Assembly: GCF_000980895.1 (NCBI RefSeq)
Contig: NZ_LAZX01000094.1
Location: 868,001-932,000, forward strand
Length of the DNA: 64,000 bases
Direction of reading: 5' to 3'
Source: Sphingomonas sp. Ag1
GTDB lineage: Bacteria; Pseudomonadota; Alphaproteobacteria; Sphingomonadales; Sphingomonadaceae
Shown piece by piece: positions 8,929-18,796 of the stretch. Under the pieces are notes generated by a model, which was not told the DNA's origin, ran no database searches, and was given only the letters and a program-made list of their open reading frames with translations. Numbering within the stretch: position 1 is the stretch's first letter; each line of letters starts with the position of its first letter. The position numbers and the translations under genes are program-made.

Positions 8929-10872
8929 TTACTTACGACGCATGCTCGGCTTCGGGCGGCGGATTACCCTAAGCGGCACGATCGCCTTGCCCGGTTGGAG
9001 TGCGTCCGTGACGGATGGCAATTCCTCGATAATCCCCTTCAGGATCTCCATCGCCGCCGTATCGCTATACCGTTCCTCGTTGATGTCGAGGCCGCCCTGT
9101 CCCATCACGTCGCGGCGGAACTCACTGAAGACCTTCTTCGCCTTCAGGTCCGTCGAAAAACGATGCCGCATACCGTGATTTGTCGCGTCGTCGGCAAGTT
9201 TTGCAGCCCGCTTCAGATTGGCCCAGACGTTCTTGTAATAGATGTCGCCGAACTTCTGCACGTCGTTGGTCGGCGTCAGCTCGGGGAAAAGGACCGGATA
9301 TCCCCGCTTTCGGCATTCCTCAACGAACTGAAGGAAACCCAGACGAACCAATTCGCGATGCAATGGCACAGGGCGAACCGATTGGTCGTTCTTGATGCGA
9401 CCAAAATCCGTAAAGTCGATGAAGATATGCGGAATGGGAGCCAGCTTCACGTCACCCGGGCATAACTTACAGATTTCCTCCCGCCGGGCACCGGTATAGT
9501 AGAGGAGAAGTGGCACCCAATAGAACGCATCATGGACGATCGCATCTCCAGGCGTAACGCGTGCTCTCAAGACGGCTGCGCCAGTACCGCCACGATGAGG
9601 CTGCGAGCCCGTCCAAGTCGGCATGGCGAAGAGCGCTGCCACATCGTCCTTGGAGGTTGCCGGACGTTCCGATCGAGCGCGCTTGCGCTTGGATACGATC
9701 GCGAACTGCTTGTCGAACGTGATGTCAGGCTTGCCCTTCTTGTTGGTAATGCCCCAGCGAACGATCGCGGCAAGGCTCGAAAGGTGTCGGTTCCGTGTCC
9801 GGTTTGACCGTTCGCCGGCAATAGGTTTGCCATCAGCCTTCTCCGCCGCCGCCTCCCCCGCTGCCACATGGTTGAGGATGCTTATACGACTTTCGGCCCT
9901 CGTCATGTCGTACTGCTTGGGCACGAACCGGAGCTTTTTCATGAACGCGGTCAGGTCATCCTGATGATAAGCCCCCAGCTTCTTGCGACCGATCAGCAGT
10001 TCGAACAGGGCGATGGTACTGCGCGCCTGACGTCCCGATTTCCCATCCCATCGTTCATTGGCGACCAAGGCGGCGATCGCCGCCTCGATAAAGTCGCTGA
10101 AATACGCCCCCTGGTCGGCCGATGATCGGTCTACGGCCGTCGCGGTCGCACTGGCTTGAGCAGGCTCCGCGTAAGGCGATGCCGAAGCCGGCTCGATCGC
10201 GCCCCGCCGGCGTCGCTCGGCCTCAAGACAGGCGTCGCGATAGGCCGGATGGAGTGCCCGCTCGACCATGCGGCGCAGGCCATTATGCGGCTCGTATCCG
10301 AATTCGCGAAGGTAATGATCGACGAAGCGCCGTGAGATCGGCGGATTTCCCTCTTCGACGTGCGCGATCGCGACGCGCAGATTGGCGACCCGCTGCGCGT
10401 CCCAGCCCATCATCCGCCACGCCTGTTCCTCACCATCCAGCCTTGCTGCATGGCCGCCGTTGCGGACGAGCCGGTCGTAATAATCGGCCCACGTTCGGTT
10501 GGCGCGCTCATGATCGACCGCATGATGCGGGTAAGCTCTTTGATCATCGCAGAACTGCGCCAGCTTCTCCGCGTACGCCTGCCTGGCCATTGCCTGGAGC
10601 TCGTCTTCGGTCGGGCGCGCGTCCGCCGCCCTTACGCGGTCCTCCACCATCCTTACCACCTCCCGCGTCGCGGCGGTCAGCGCGGCGCCTCTTTCCCGTG
10701 CCTCCTGCCGATCGGCCGTGCGCAGGGATAAACGTATATCAAGTTTCCGAGATGAGAACAAAGGGAGACAGCGCCGCCACCAGAAAATGGCGCCGCGCCG
10801 ATAGACATGCTGGACCGAGGCCACAGAGCATCCGACCTTCCGGACAGACGATTGGCACAGGCGATGGCACAA
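8929..10872 (-). CDS. Tyrosine site-specific integrase (tRNA-Gln element)
   Basis: Up to 647 residues; a GTG at 10824 (VASVQHVYRR) behind a GGAAGG is an alternative start. The catalytic core shows LLYYTGARREEI with the first Arg, HGMRHRFS with the His-x-x-Arg box and EERYSDTAAMEI with the likely nucleophile Tyr. The long N-terminal region before the core should carry the arm- and core-binding domains. Its start lies 50-100 bp from the 3' end of tRNA-Gln. It is distinct from the integrase of the second island. Confidence 0.85.
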   Translation of the reverse strand: MCHRLCQSSVRKVGCSVASVQHVYRRGAIFWWRRCLPLFSSRKLDIRLSLRTADRQEARERGAALTAATREVVRMVEDRVRAADARPTEDELQAMARQAYAEKLAQFCDDQRAYPHHAVDHERANRTWADYYDRLVRNGGHAARLDGEEQAWRMMGWDAQRVANLRVAIAHVEEGNPPISRRFVDHYLREFGYEPHNGLRRMVERALHPAYRDACLEAERRRRGAIEPASASPYAEPAQASATATAVDRSSADQGAYFSDFIEAAIAALVANERWDGKSGRQARSTIALFELLIGRKKLGAYHQDDLTAFMKKLRFVPKQYDMTRAESRISILNHVAAGEAAAEKADGKPIAGERSNRTRNRHLSSLAAIVRWGITNKKGKPDITFDKQFAIVSKRKRARSERPATSKDDVAALFAMPTWTGSQPHRGGTGAAVLRARVTPGDAIVHDAFYWVPLLLYYTGARREEICKLCPGDVKLAPIPHIFIDFTDFGRIKNDQSVRPVPLHRELVRLGFLQFVEECRKRGYPVLFPELTPTNDVQKFGDIYYKNVWANLKRAAKLADDATNHGMRHRFSTDLKAKKVFSEFRRDVMGQGGLDINEERYSDTAAMEILKGIIEELPSVTDALQPGKAIVPLRVIRRPKPSMRRK

Positions 10873-10925
10873 TCGTTCCGTCTCACAAGCAAGAAGCCAG
10901 CGAGATCAAGCCCTTAAGTGCAAAT

Positions 10926-11000
10926 TGGCTGGGGCGGCAGGATTCGAACCTGCGAATGCCGGTACCAAAAACCGGTGCCTTACCACTTGGCGACGCCCCA
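10926..11000 (-). tRNA. tRNA-Gln(TTG)
   Basis: Read on the minus strand, the acceptor TGGGGCG pairs with CGCCCCA, the anticodon stem CCGGT/ACCGG encloses loop TTTTGGT with anticodon TTG, and the T arm is GCAGG-TTCGAAT-CCTGC. Discriminator G and an encoded CCA follow. Its 3' end is the likely attachment site of the left element, and the gene stays intact. Confidence 0.95.
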
Positions 11001-11046
11001 GCAGAACGCGGGCGCCTATAACGGGCGCGCGCGAAGTGCAATGGCC

Positions 11047-12138
11047 TTAGGCGATCGGATGCAGCCAATTGTGCGGATCAGGCGCGCGGCCGCGCTGGAT
11101 GGCGGTCAGGCTGTCGAGGAACCGCTGCGTAATCTGCCCCGTGCCGCCCGAGCCGATGGTGAACGCATAATCGGGCCCGGAGACCTGCCCGATCGGGGTT
11201 ACGACGGCCGCGGTACCGCAGGCGAAGCTTTCGACCAGCCGCCCGCTGTCCGCATCCGCACGCCATTGATCGATCGAATACAGCTCCTCACGTACGGTGA
11301 GCCCCGCGTCACGGGCAAGCTGGAGAATCGAGTTGCGCGTGATGCCCGGCAGGATCGTTCCCGTCAGCGGCGGCGTCTGGATCGAGCCGTCGTCGAACAC
11401 GAAGAAGATGTTCATGCCGCCCAGTTCCTCGATCCAGCGGCGTTCCGTCGCATCGAGGAACACCACCTGGTCGCATCCGCGGCGGATTGCCTCCTGCTGC
11501 GCGACGAGGCTGGTGGCGTAATTTCCGCCGCACTTGGCAGCGCCGGTGCCGCCAGGTGCGGCACGCGAATAATCATGGCTCACCCACAGCGAGATCGGCC
11601 GGACGCCGCCCTTCCAATAGGATCCGGCGGCCGACGCCAGCACCATGTACAGATACTCCCCGGCCGGCTTCACGCCCAGGAACACCTCGCTCGCGATCAT
11701 GAACGGCCGCAGGTACAGCGACCCGCCCTCCACCGCCGGGAACCAGTCGGCATCGGTCTTTACCAACGCCTCGATCGAACCGATGAACAGATCGTCGGGC
11801 AGCTCGGGCATCGCCATGCGGCGGGCGGAATCGCGGAACCGCGCGGCATTGGCGGCGGGTCGGAACAGCGCGAAGGACCCGTCATCATGACGATAGGCCT
11901 TCAGCCCTTCGAAGATCTCCTGCGCATAATGAAGCACCGCGGTTGCCGGATCGACCGACAGCGTGGTGCGTGCGGTGATCTTCGCATCATGCCACCCTTT
12001 CGCTTCGCTCCAGCGCACCACCGCCATATGATCGGTGAAGACGCGGCCAAACGCCGGGTCGCTGATCTGGGCGGTGCGTTCGGACGCCGGGATCGGCGAG
12101 GAATTGGGTTCAAAGGCGAATTGCGCAGGCGTCGGCAC
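11047..12138 (-). CDS. ilvE: Branched-chain amino acid aminotransferase
   Basis: 363 residues from the GTG at 12138, which has CAGGAG about 10 nt upstream; the longer open frame overlaps the divergent marR gene and is unlikely. It transfers amino groups between Leu/Ile/Val and 2-oxoglutarate using PLP. Family features are QEIFEGLKAY, LYLRPFMIA, the PLP-lysine segment AKCGGNYA, LDATERRWIEELGGMN and SFACGTAAVVTPIG. The length is normal for this fold class IV subgroup. It is divergent from marR with a 64-bp gap. Confidence 0.92.
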   Translation of the reverse strand: MPTPAQFAFEPNSSPIPASERTAQISDPAFGRVFTDHMAVVRWSEAKGWHDAKITARTTLSVDPATAVLHYAQEIFEGLKAYRHDDGSFALFRPAANAARFRDSARRMAMPELPDDLFIGSIEALVKTDADWFPAVEGGSLYLRPFMIASEVFLGVKPAGEYLYMVLASAAGSYWKGGVRPISLWVSHDYSRAAPGGTGAAKCGGNYATSLVAQQEAIRRGCDQVVFLDATERRWIEELGGMNIFFVFDDGSIQTPPLTGTILPGITRNSILQLARDAGLTVREELYSIDQWRADADSGRLVESFACGTAAVVTPIGQVSGPDYAFTIGSGGTGQITQRFLDSLTAIQRGRAPDPHNWLHPIA

Positions 12139-12202
12139 GGAAAAAAGCTCCTGGCAGGCGCAACAACCGCGCCGTTGACGGGGTTGCGGTCGGGTAGGCC
12201 CG

Positions 12203-12709
12203 ATGGCAATGCCGGTCAACATGGCTGCCCCGACGTCCTCCGCCTCTCCGCTCTTCCTGCGCGAGCCTGAAATTCGCCGCGGTATCGAGCTGCTGTACTT
12301 CGGAAGCGCCCATATCACGCGGTCGATCGATCGCGGCCTGGCGCGTCACGGCCTCGGACGGGCGCACCATCGCGCGCTCTACTTCATCGCGCGGAAGCCC
12401 GACATGGCGGTCTCCGATCTGCTCGCGCTGCTGGGGATCACCAAACAGTCGCTCGGCCGCGTGCTGAGCGAACTGACCGAGCGCGGCTATGTCGAGGCGC
12501 GGCCTGGCGAGCGGGACCGCCGACAACGGCTCCTGCGCCTCACCAAGGAAGGTGAAGCGTTCGAGGCCGGGCTGTACGACGCGCTCCGCGAACGGCTCGC
12601 TGCCGCCTATCTGGAGGCTGGCCAGGGTGCCGTGGGCGGGTTCTGGGCCGTCCTGCAAGGGTTGATCCCCGAGGAAGAGCGTCCCCGGATCGACGCACTG
12701 CGCGGCTGA
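12203..12709 (+). CDS. MarR-family transcriptional regulator
   Basis: Up to 168 residues. A winged helix with VSDLLALLGITKQSLGRVLS (recognition region) and a basic wing ARPGERDRRQRLLRLT is typical of MarR dimers. The divergent position next to ilvE suggests it controls that gene or itself, but no operator was identified. The start could also be the ATG at 12221. Confidence 0.85.
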   Translation: MAMPVNMAAPTSSASPLFLREPEIRRGIELLYFGSAHITRSIDRGLARHGLGRAHHRALYFIARKPDMAVSDLLALLGITKQSLGRVLSELTERGYVEARPGERDRRQRLLRLTKEGEAFEAGLYDALRERLAAAYLEAGQGAVGGFWAVLQGLIPEEERPRIDALRG

Positions 12710-12759
12710 GCCGTCGCCCCGGCCGCCGAACAGCGGCCGGTGGATGTCGGCTTGTCAGA

Positions 12760-13557
12760 TCAGCCGCGCGCCGCCGCGGCCAATTCCCGGTTCCGTTCGA
12801 AGCTCGCGCTCAGCGTCGCTTCCAGCAGGTGATTGAGCGCCGCGTCACGATCGAGGACATTGAGCCCCTCGCGCGTCGACCCGCCGGGACTCGCCACCCG
12901 ATCGGCAAGCACCGCCGGGCTGACGTCCGCGCCGGCGGCCATCGCTGCTGACCCTTCCACCGTGGCGAGCGCAAGGCGCGCGGCCTGCTCACGCGGCAGG
13001 CCCAGTCGCTCGCCGGCGGAAGCCAGCGCGTCGATGAACCGGAACACGAACCCCGGACCGCAACCCGAAAGGGCAGTCACCGCGTCGAAAAGCGCCTCGT
13101 CGGCGATCCATTCGACCTGACCGAGCGGACGGATCAGCGCCTCCGCGGTGTCTCGAACCGCCTGGTCGGTGGACGTCGCATGAAGCGCCGTCACCCCCTT
13201 GCCAATCGCCACCGGCAGGTTGGGCATGGCACGCACGATCGTGCCCGCCGCGATGCGCGCCGCCAGCGCCGATTCCTCAACTCCCGCCAGGATGGACAGG
13301 AGGATCGCAGGGCGGATACTCGCGATCGACGGGGCGACCGTGTCCAGCAACTGCGGCTTGACGGCGAGCACGATCACCTCCGGCGCAGACTCCTGCGGTG
13401 GCGCGGCGAGAATCCGTACCCCCGCCGGAACGTCAGGCGCGCCCGGATCGACAACGGTGATCGCGGATGGCGGCAGGCCCTGCGCGATCCAGCCGCGCAG
13501 CATCGCGCCGCCCATGTTGCCGCAACCGATCAACCACAAGGAACTGGGAAGGCCCAT
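12760..13557 (-). CDS. proC: Pyrroline-5-carboxylate reductase
   Basis: 265 residues. It reduces pyrroline-5-carboxylate to proline with NAD(P)H. The N-terminal WLIGCGNMGGAML is the dinucleotide-binding loop, VRAMPNLPVAIGKG is the central signature, and VASPGGSTREGLNVL near the C-terminus is the ProC family signature. The length is normal. It is the last of a minus-strand run starting at tspO and follows ybjN by 7 bp, so the two are probably cotranscribed. Confidence 0.93.
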   Translation of the reverse strand: MGLPSSLWLIGCGNMGGAMLRGWIAQGLPPSAITVVDPGAPDVPAGVRILAAPPQESAPEVIVLAVKPQLLDTVAPSIASIRPAILLSILAGVEESALAARIAAGTIVRAMPNLPVAIGKGVTALHATSTDQAVRDTAEALIRPLGQVEWIADEALFDAVTALSGCGPGFVFRFIDALASAGERLGLPREQAARLALATVEGSAAMAAGADVSPAVLADRVASPGGSTREGLNVLDRDAALNHLLEATLSASFERNRELAAAARG

Positions 13558-13564
13558 GACCGGC

Positions 13565-14077
13565 TCAGGCCTCGCCCTGCGTTTCGATCAGCGCCGCCGC
13601 AATGGCGTCGCGCGGCGATTTCCCGCCCCACAGGACGAACTGGAACACCGGATAGAAGCGCTCGCATTCGTCGATCGCGGTTTCCACCAGCACTTGCGCC
13701 GCGTTGAGCGACAGCGTCGCCTCCTCCTCGGTCTGATCGACCACCGCGGCATGGCGGTACAGCAGGATCCCGCTGGACGACCACATCTCGAAATGGCCCA
13801 GCCACAGCTGTTCATTGGCGAGGCCGATCGTCTCGTATACCGCTGCGCGCGCATGTTCCGCGACCTTCACGTCCGGAAACGCCAGGAACTGCAACACGCC
13901 ATCTTCTTCGCGCCACAGGGCGCGAAGCTCATATTCGGTCCAGCTGCCCTTCACGCTCGCGCTGATCTCGTCGTCATGGCGGTCGTACGACCAGCCATGC
14001 GCCGAGAAATAGTTTTCGAGCATGTCCAGCGGGGCTTCGGGTTCGTGATCGTGATCGGCTTCGTCGAGCATCACCAT
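13565..14077 (-). CDS. YbjN-domain protein
   Basis: About 170 residues from the ATG at 14077 (MVMLDEADHDHE). The pattern (LENYFSAHGWSYDRHDDEIS, then ELRALWREEDGVLQFLAFPD, then LWLGHFEMWSSSGILLYRHA) is that of YbjN-domain proteins, whose fold resembles type III secretion chaperones. The biochemical role is unclear. It lies immediately upstream of proC, as often in alphaproteobacteria. Confidence 0.8.
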   Translation of the reverse strand: MVMLDEADHDHEPEAPLDMLENYFSAHGWSYDRHDDEISASVKGSWTEYELRALWREEDGVLQFLAFPDVKVAEHARAAVYETIGLANEQLWLGHFEMWSSSGILLYRHAAVVDQTEEEATLSLNAAQVLVETAIDECERFYPVFQFVLWGGKSPRDAIAAALIETQGEA

Positions 14078-14136
14078 CTTATCGCACGGGTTAGCCCCGC
14101 AACGCAAAGCACGCGCCGCAGACAGTTGTGGATAGA

Positions 14137-14385
14137 TCAGCCGTTCTGGCGCGCTTCCAGTGCATCCAGTCGCGCGCGAAGCGCATCGGCCTCGTCACGT
14201 GCCGCAACCGCCATCGCCTTCACCGCCTCGAACTCGTCACGGCTGACGAAGTCCAGGCCGCCGATCCACTCGCGCGCTCGCTCCCGCGCGCCGGACTGCG
14301 CCTCGCGCCCTACACCCGCCAACGTCCCGGCCGCGCCGTTCACCAATTTCGCCAGATCATCGAACAGCCGGTTTTCGGACTGCAT
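14137..14385 (-). CDS. UbiK-like accessory factor (BMFP domain)
   Basis: 82 residues, acidic and helical. The C-terminal part FEAVKAMAVAARDEADALRA forms a coiled coil, as in the BMFP/UbiK family that assists ubiquinone biosynthesis enzymes at the membrane. The length matches the family. It is in a minus-strand run between tspO and ybjN. Confidence 0.75.
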   Translation of the reverse strand: MQSENRLFDDLAKLVNGAAGTLAGVGREAQSGARERAREWIGGLDFVSRDEFEAVKAMAVAARDEADALRARLDALEARQNG

Positions 14386-14409
14386 GTGCCAAAGCCTTTC
14401 GGTAGAGAA

Positions 14410-14964
14410 TCAACCAATGACTTGGGAGGTTCGGGCGCTCGGCACAAGGGTTTCCGCGTCGGGGTTGAGCTGATCGATCCGCCACGTCAGCACCGCGGCA
14501 AAGCTCAGCCACACCAGATAGGGGACCATCATCCACGCCGCCGCCTTGCGGATCCGGGCAAAGGCAAAGGTGGTGGCGATCGCCAGCAGCAGCATCACCG
14601 TGATCACCAGCAGCGCGGCGCCAACCCGATGCGCACCAAAGAACAGCGGAGTCCAGGCAAGGTTCAGCGCAAATTGAGCCGCGAACAGCCCCACCGCAGC
14701 CGCCCGTCCCCGTGCCCCGCGCGCGTTCAGGATCGCAGCAAGCGCAAGTCCGAGCAGAATATAGAGCGTCGTCCAGGCGACCGGGAATACCCATCCCGGC
14801 GGCGTCAGCGCCGGTTTCGCCAGCGCCTGATACCACAGGTTCTGATCACCCGAAGGGACACTGCGCCCCGACAGAAAGCCGAGCAGCATGATCAGCGGGA
14901 CACATACGAGCGCCCATCGCACGAACGACATGCGCAACTGGCTCTTGGACGCTAATGCCCCCAC
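14410..14964 (-). CDS. tspO: TspO/MBR-family membrane protein
   Basis: 184 residues from a GTG at 14964 behind GGAGG; the ATG at 14931 is an alternative. Five hydrophobic segments are visible. Family marks are NLWYQALAKPALTPPGWVFP, WTTLYILLG, ALNLAWTPLFFG and PYLVWLSFAAVL. TspO binds tetrapyrroles and cholesterol-like ligands and in Rhodobacter modulates oxygen-dependent pigment gene expression. The role here is inferred from the family only. Confidence 0.9.
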   Translation of the reverse strand: MGALASKSQLRMSFVRWALVCVPLIMLLGFLSGRSVPSGDQNLWYQALAKPALTPPGWVFPVAWTTLYILLGLALAAILNARGARGRAAAVGLFAAQFALNLAWTPLFFGAHRVGAALLVITVMLLLAIATTFAFARIRKAAAWMMVPYLVWLSFAAVLTWRIDQLNPDAETLVPSARTSQVIG

Positions 14965-15050
14965 ATTTCCTCCGCGGCGTTTTGCGTCGCCTAACCATGG
15001 CCCGCAGCGATCGTAAACCGCGCACGATCATCATCAATCGCGCAAGTGCC

Positions 15051-15785
15051 TCAATTGCGGACAGCCGCGAGCAGGAACTCCACATTCCCTTCCGGCCCGG
15101 TGATCGGACTTTCGCTCACGCCTTCGACACGCCACCCCTGCGTTTCGAACCAGGCCGCCACCTCGTCGCAGACGCGCCGGTGAACGGTCGGGTCGCGCAC
15201 CACGCCGCCCTTCCCCACTTCCTCGCGGCCCGCCTCGAACTGCGGCTTCACCAGCGTCAGCGCGCGGGCGGCGGGCTTGGCGAAGCGCAGCGACACCTCC
15301 AGCACCTTGGCAATGCCGATGAAGCTCGCGTCGCACACGATCAGGTCGACCGGCTCGGGAATATGTGCATCGGTCAGGATGCGCGCGCTGGTCTGTTCAT
15401 GAACGATCACGCGCGGGTCCTGCCGCAGCTTCCAGGCGAGCTGGTTGGTGCCGCTGTCGACCGCATACACGCGCGCCGCACCGCGACTCAGCAGTACGTC
15501 GGTAAACCCGCCGGTCGATGAACCGACGTCGATCGCGACGTTCCCAGTCACGTCCCAGCCGAAATGGTCAAGCCCATGCGCCAGCTTGATGCCGCCGCGC
15601 GACACCCAGGGATGGTCCCGGCCGCGCACGTCGAGCGTCACATCCTCTGCGAAGCTTTGCCCCGGCTTCTCCACCTTGCGATCACCGACATAGACCAGCC
15701 CGGCCATGATCAGCGACTGCGCACGGGTGCGCGATTCGGCGAGGCCGCGATCGACGAGCATCTGATCCACGCGAGACTTTGCCAT
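15051..15785 (-). CDS. tlyA: TlyA-family rRNA 2'-O-methyltransferase
   Basis: 244 residues. The N-terminal S4 RNA-binding domain (RVDQMLVDRGLAESRTRAQS) is followed by a Rossmann SAM-binding core with AIDVGSSTGGFTDVLLSRGA and catalytic-type VSRGGIKL and LVKPQFEAGRE. TlyA proteins methylate the 2'-OH of rRNA cytidines and were once called hemolysins. The length is normal. It is a single gene, divergent from the hydrolase downstream of 15965. Confidence 0.88.
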   Translation of the reverse strand: MAKSRVDQMLVDRGLAESRTRAQSLIMAGLVYVGDRKVEKPGQSFAEDVTLDVRGRDHPWVSRGGIKLAHGLDHFGWDVTGNVAIDVGSSTGGFTDVLLSRGAARVYAVDSGTNQLAWKLRQDPRVIVHEQTSARILTDAHIPEPVDLIVCDASFIGIAKVLEVSLRFAKPAARALTLVKPQFEAGREEVGKGGVVRDPTVHRRVCDEVAAWFETQGWRVEGVSESPITGPEGNVEFLLAAVRN

Positions 15786-15964
15786 GCCGGCCCTATCGCC
15801 CCCCGATCGCTTCGTCGCAAGCGCTGCTCGATCCGGCCTTGTGGCGGAACTGAGTCATTGCCCATGGATTTGATAGGATATAGGTAGAGGTCGAGGTCGC
15901 GATGCCGGGCGTCCCCCTAGAGCACTGGCACCGCGGCCTCGCCCCGACGGACAGGAGCACCATC

Positions 15965-16630
15965 ATGGGCCATTTTTCGTCCAGCATCGCGCGGCCGCCA
16001 ACCGTTCTTACGGTCCCCGGTCTCGGCAATTCGGGTCCGGCGCATTGGCAGACTTTGTGGGAACAAGGCCGCCTCGACACGGACCGTGTCGATCTCGGCA
16101 TGTGGGATACTCCGCATCGCAACGCCTGGGTGACGAAGCTCGACCAGGCAATCTCCAGCGCGCAGGCCCCCGTCATCCTGGTCGGGCATAGCCTGGGATG
16201 CCAGGCGATCGCCTGGTGGGCGTCGCTCAGCCCGCAACCCTATGGATGGCCAGTGGCGGGCGCCCTGCTCGTCGCGCCTGCCGACGTGGATCGCGAGGGC
16301 GCACCGGCGGAGCTGAACACCTTCGCCCCCGCACCCCGAATCCCCCTGCCCTTCCCCTCGATCCTGGTTGCGAGCACCGACGATCCCTGGGTCTCGATCG
16401 AGCGTGCGCACAGCCTGGCGGCGGATTGGGGCAGTTACTTCGTCGATGCTGGCGCACAAGGCCATCTCAACGCGGCCAGCGGACTTGGCTGGTGGCCCGA
16501 GGGTCAGGCCCTGCTCGACCGAGTGATAGAGGCCGCCGGCGGGCCGCATGGCGAAGTCAGGGCGCCCGGCGATGCCCGCGCGATCCTCGCCCGCCCGCAT
16601 GATTATACTGCGCATGAGGCACGCAACTGA
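15965..16630 (+). CDS. RBBP9/YdeN-type alpha/beta hydrolase
   Basis: 221 residues from the ATG at 15965, which has AGGAG seven bases upstream; an in-frame start at 15902 lacks this. Features are VPGLGNSGPAHWQTLWE near the N-terminus, the nucleophile elbow VGHSLGCQ, ASTDDPWV with the acidic residue and GAQGHLN with the His. These are the serine hydrolase triad of the RBBP9 family. The substrate is unknown. Confidence 0.85.
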   Translation: MGHFSSSIARPPTVLTVPGLGNSGPAHWQTLWEQGRLDTDRVDLGMWDTPHRNAWVTKLDQAISSAQAPVILVGHSLGCQAIAWWASLSPQPYGWPVAGALLVAPADVDREGAPAELNTFAPAPRIPLPFPSILVASTDDPWVSIERAHSLAADWGSYFVDAGAQGHLNAASGLGWWPEGQALLDRVIEAAGGPHGEVRAPGDARAILARPHDYTAHEARN

Positions 16631-16663
16631 GGCAGATGGTCGAGGCCACCGGCCACGACGCGA

Positions 16664-16819
16664 TCAGGAAGGTGGCAGCGCCTCGTCGCTTTCCTGTTCG
16701 GCGCGCAACGCCGCGATCCGCCGCGCTTCCTTCAGGCGGCGCCACAGCGCGAGATTGAAGCCCGCCATCGCCACCACCAATATGGCAGTGGCGAGGATGA
16801 CCTTGGTCCAGCCGCTCAC
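16664..16819 (-). CDS. Micro-ORF coupled to dxs: single-pass membrane protein
   Basis: A 51-residue frame with a GTG start inside a GTGA overlap with the dxs stop codon. The sequence begins [20 protein letters not shown], one clear membrane segment, followed by a basic cytoplasmic helix ([15 protein letters not shown]) and an acidic tail. The overlap and the good codon use support a real gene, presumably made by termination-reinitiation after Dxs. No known family comes to mind. Confidence 0.65.
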   Translation of the reverse strand: MSGWTKVILATAILVVAMAGFNLALWRRLKEARRIAALRAEQESDEALPPS

Positions 16820-18735
16820 GCGCCCACAGCGGCGCCGGTTTCGTTCCAGCGCAGCGCCTTCAGCACGGTTCCGACGATCCCATCGGCATCAAGCCCTGCC
16901 GCCGCATATTGCGCCTGCGGCGTATCCTGATCCTGGAAGACATCCGGCAGGCGCAGCGTGCGCAGCTTCAGCCCGCCATCGATCAGCCCCTCGTCGGATG
17001 CCATGGTCAGGACATGCGCGCCGAGGCCGCCAACCGATCCTTCCTCGATCGTCACGGCAACTTCGTGGCTGGACAGCAGGCGACGGATCATCGCCTCGTC
17101 CAGCGGCTTGGCAAAGCGAAGATCGGCCACCGTCGTCGACAGGCCCTTGGCCTCCAGCTGATCCGCCGCCTTCAGCGCCTCGGCCAGCCGGGTGCCGAGC
17201 GACAGGATCGCCACCGTCTTGCCCTCGCGCACGATGCGGCCCTTGCCGATCTCCAGCAGTTCGGGGGTCCCGGGCAGCGGCACGCCGGTGCCGTTGCCGC
17301 GCGGATATCGCACCGCGATCGGGCCGGAATCATGCTCGACACAGGTATGGACCATGTGGACCAGCTCGGCCTCGTCCGCCGCCGCCATCACCACGAAATT
17401 GGGCAGGCTCGCCAGATAGGTGATGTCGAACGATCCGGCATGCGTCGCGCCGTCAGCGCCAACCAGCCCCGCACGATCGATCGCGAAGCGCACCGGCAGG
17501 TTCTGGATCGCCACGTCATGGACCACCTGGTCATAGGCGCGTTGCAGGAACGTCGAATAGATCGCGCAGAACGGGCGCATGCCCTGTGCCGCAAGGCCAG
17601 CGGCGAAGGTCACGCCATGCTGTTCGGCAATGCCCACGTCGAACGCGCGATCGGGATGGCGCTGCGCGAAGCGATCGACCCCAGTGCCCGACGGCATGGC
17701 CGCGGTGATCGCGCAGACCCGCGGGTCGCGATCCGCCTCATTGGCCAGCGCGTCGCCGAACACGTTCTGATAGGCCGGCGGCCCCGGCGGCGCCTTCGCC
17801 TGCGCGCCAGTCACCACGTCGAACTTCTGCACACCGTGATATTTGTCGGATGCCGCCTCGGCCGGGGCATAGCCCTTGCCCTTCTTCGTCACGACATGGA
17901 CCAGGATCGGGCCTTCCTCCGCGTCGCGCACATTCTCGAGCACCGGGATGAGGTGTTCCAGATTATGCCCGTCGATCGGGCCGACGTAGTAAAAGCCCAG
18001 CTCCTCGAACAGCGTGCCGCCCATCGTCATGCCGCGGGCGAATTCGTCGGTCTTGCGCGCTGCATTGTGAAACGGCCGCGGCAGACGCCGCGCCAGCTTC
18101 TTCATCAACTCGCGCACCGACAGGAATTCGCGGCTGGAAACGATGCGCGACAAATAGGCCGACAGCCCGCCGACCGGCGGCGCGATCGACATGTCATTGT
18201 CGTTCAGGATCACGACCAGCCGGTTGCCTGCGGCCTCGGCGTTGTTCATCGCCTCATAGGCCATGCCGGCGGACATCGCGCCGTCGCCGATCACCGCGAT
18301 CGCCTTGCCCGGCTGGTCGGCCAGCTTGTTGGCGATGGCAAAGCCAAGCGCGGCCGAGATCGAGGTGGAACTGTGCGCCGCGCCGAACGGATCGTATTCG
18401 CTCTCGCTGCGCTTGGTGAAGCCGGAAAGGCCGCCGCCCTGCCGCAGCGTGCGGATACGGTCACGCCGCCCGGTCAGGATCTTGTGCGGATAGCATTGGT
18501 GCCCGACGTCCCAGATCAGGCGGTCGCGCGGCGTATCGAACACATAGTGGATCGCGGTCGTCAGCTCGACCACGCCCAGCCCCGAACCAAGGTGCCCGCC
18601 CGTGGAGCCAACCGCGGAGATCGTCTCGGCCCGCAGTTCGTCGGCAAGTTGGCGAAGCTGTTCAGGGGCCAACTTTCGAAGGTCGGCCGGCGTCGAAACG
18701 GTATCGAGCAACGGCGTCTGAGGCAGATCGGTCAT
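16816..18735 (-). CDS. dxs: 1-Deoxy-D-xylulose-5-phosphate synthase
   Basis: 639 residues, the normal length. It makes DXP from pyruvate and glyceraldehyde-3-phosphate with thiamine diphosphate, the first step of the MEP isoprenoid pathway. Marks include [29 protein letters not shown], the ThDP/Mg motif [17 protein letters not shown], and the transketolase middle domain [13 protein letters not shown] and [16 protein letters not shown] micro-ORF overlaps its stop codon. Confidence 0.96.
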   Translation of the reverse strand: MTDLPQTPLLDTVSTPADLRKLAPEQLRQLADELRAETISAVGSTGGHLGSGLGVVELTTAIHYVFDTPRDRLIWDVGHQCYPHKILTGRRDRIRTLRQGGGLSGFTKRSESEYDPFGAAHSSTSISAALGFAIANKLADQPGKAIAVIGDGAMSAGMAYEAMNNAEAAGNRLVVILNDNDMSIAPPVGGLSAYLSRIVSSREFLSVRELMKKLARRLPRPFHNAARKTDEFARGMTMGGTLFEELGFYYVGPIDGHNLEHLIPVLENVRDAEEGPILVHVVTKKGKGYAPAEAASDKYHGVQKFDVVTGAQAKAPPGPPAYQNVFGDALANEADRDPRVCAITAAMPSGTGVDRFAQRHPDRAFDVGIAEQHGVTFAAGLAAQGMRPFCAIYSTFLQRAYDQVVHDVAIQNLPVRFAIDRAGLVGADGATHAGSFDITYLASLPNFVVMAAADEAELVHMVHTCVEHDSGPIAVRYPRGNGTGVPLPGTPELLEIGKGRIVREGKTVAILSLGTRLAEALKAADQLEAKGLSTTVADLRFAKPLDEAMIRRLLSSHEVAVTIEEGSVGGLGAHVLTMASDEGLIDGGLKLRTLRLPDVFQDQDTPQAQYAAAGLDADGIVGTVLKALRWNETGAAVGA

Positions 18736-18796
18736 CGTGCGGCGCTTACCCCAGCGGTTGGATCGTGTCGAATGGTACGGGTTCCTGCCACGTCGA

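Larger units (their letters stand above)
1..10925. mobile_element. Integrated mobilizable element at tRNA-Gln (right part only)
   Basis: A tyrosine integrase (8929-10872) reads away from tRNA-Gln and starts about 50-100 bp from its 3' end, the usual arrangement for integration into a tRNA 3' end. The same segment carries a MobA/MobL relaxase, an oriT-like hairpin, an HNH nuclease and an operon of mostly unknown plasmid-type genes. No second copy of the tRNA-Gln 3' end is visible to the left, so the far att site must lie outside the window. No type IV secretion genes are seen here, so the visible part is at most mobilizable. The left 1.4 kb is decayed. The element's extent is inferred. Confidence 0.6.
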
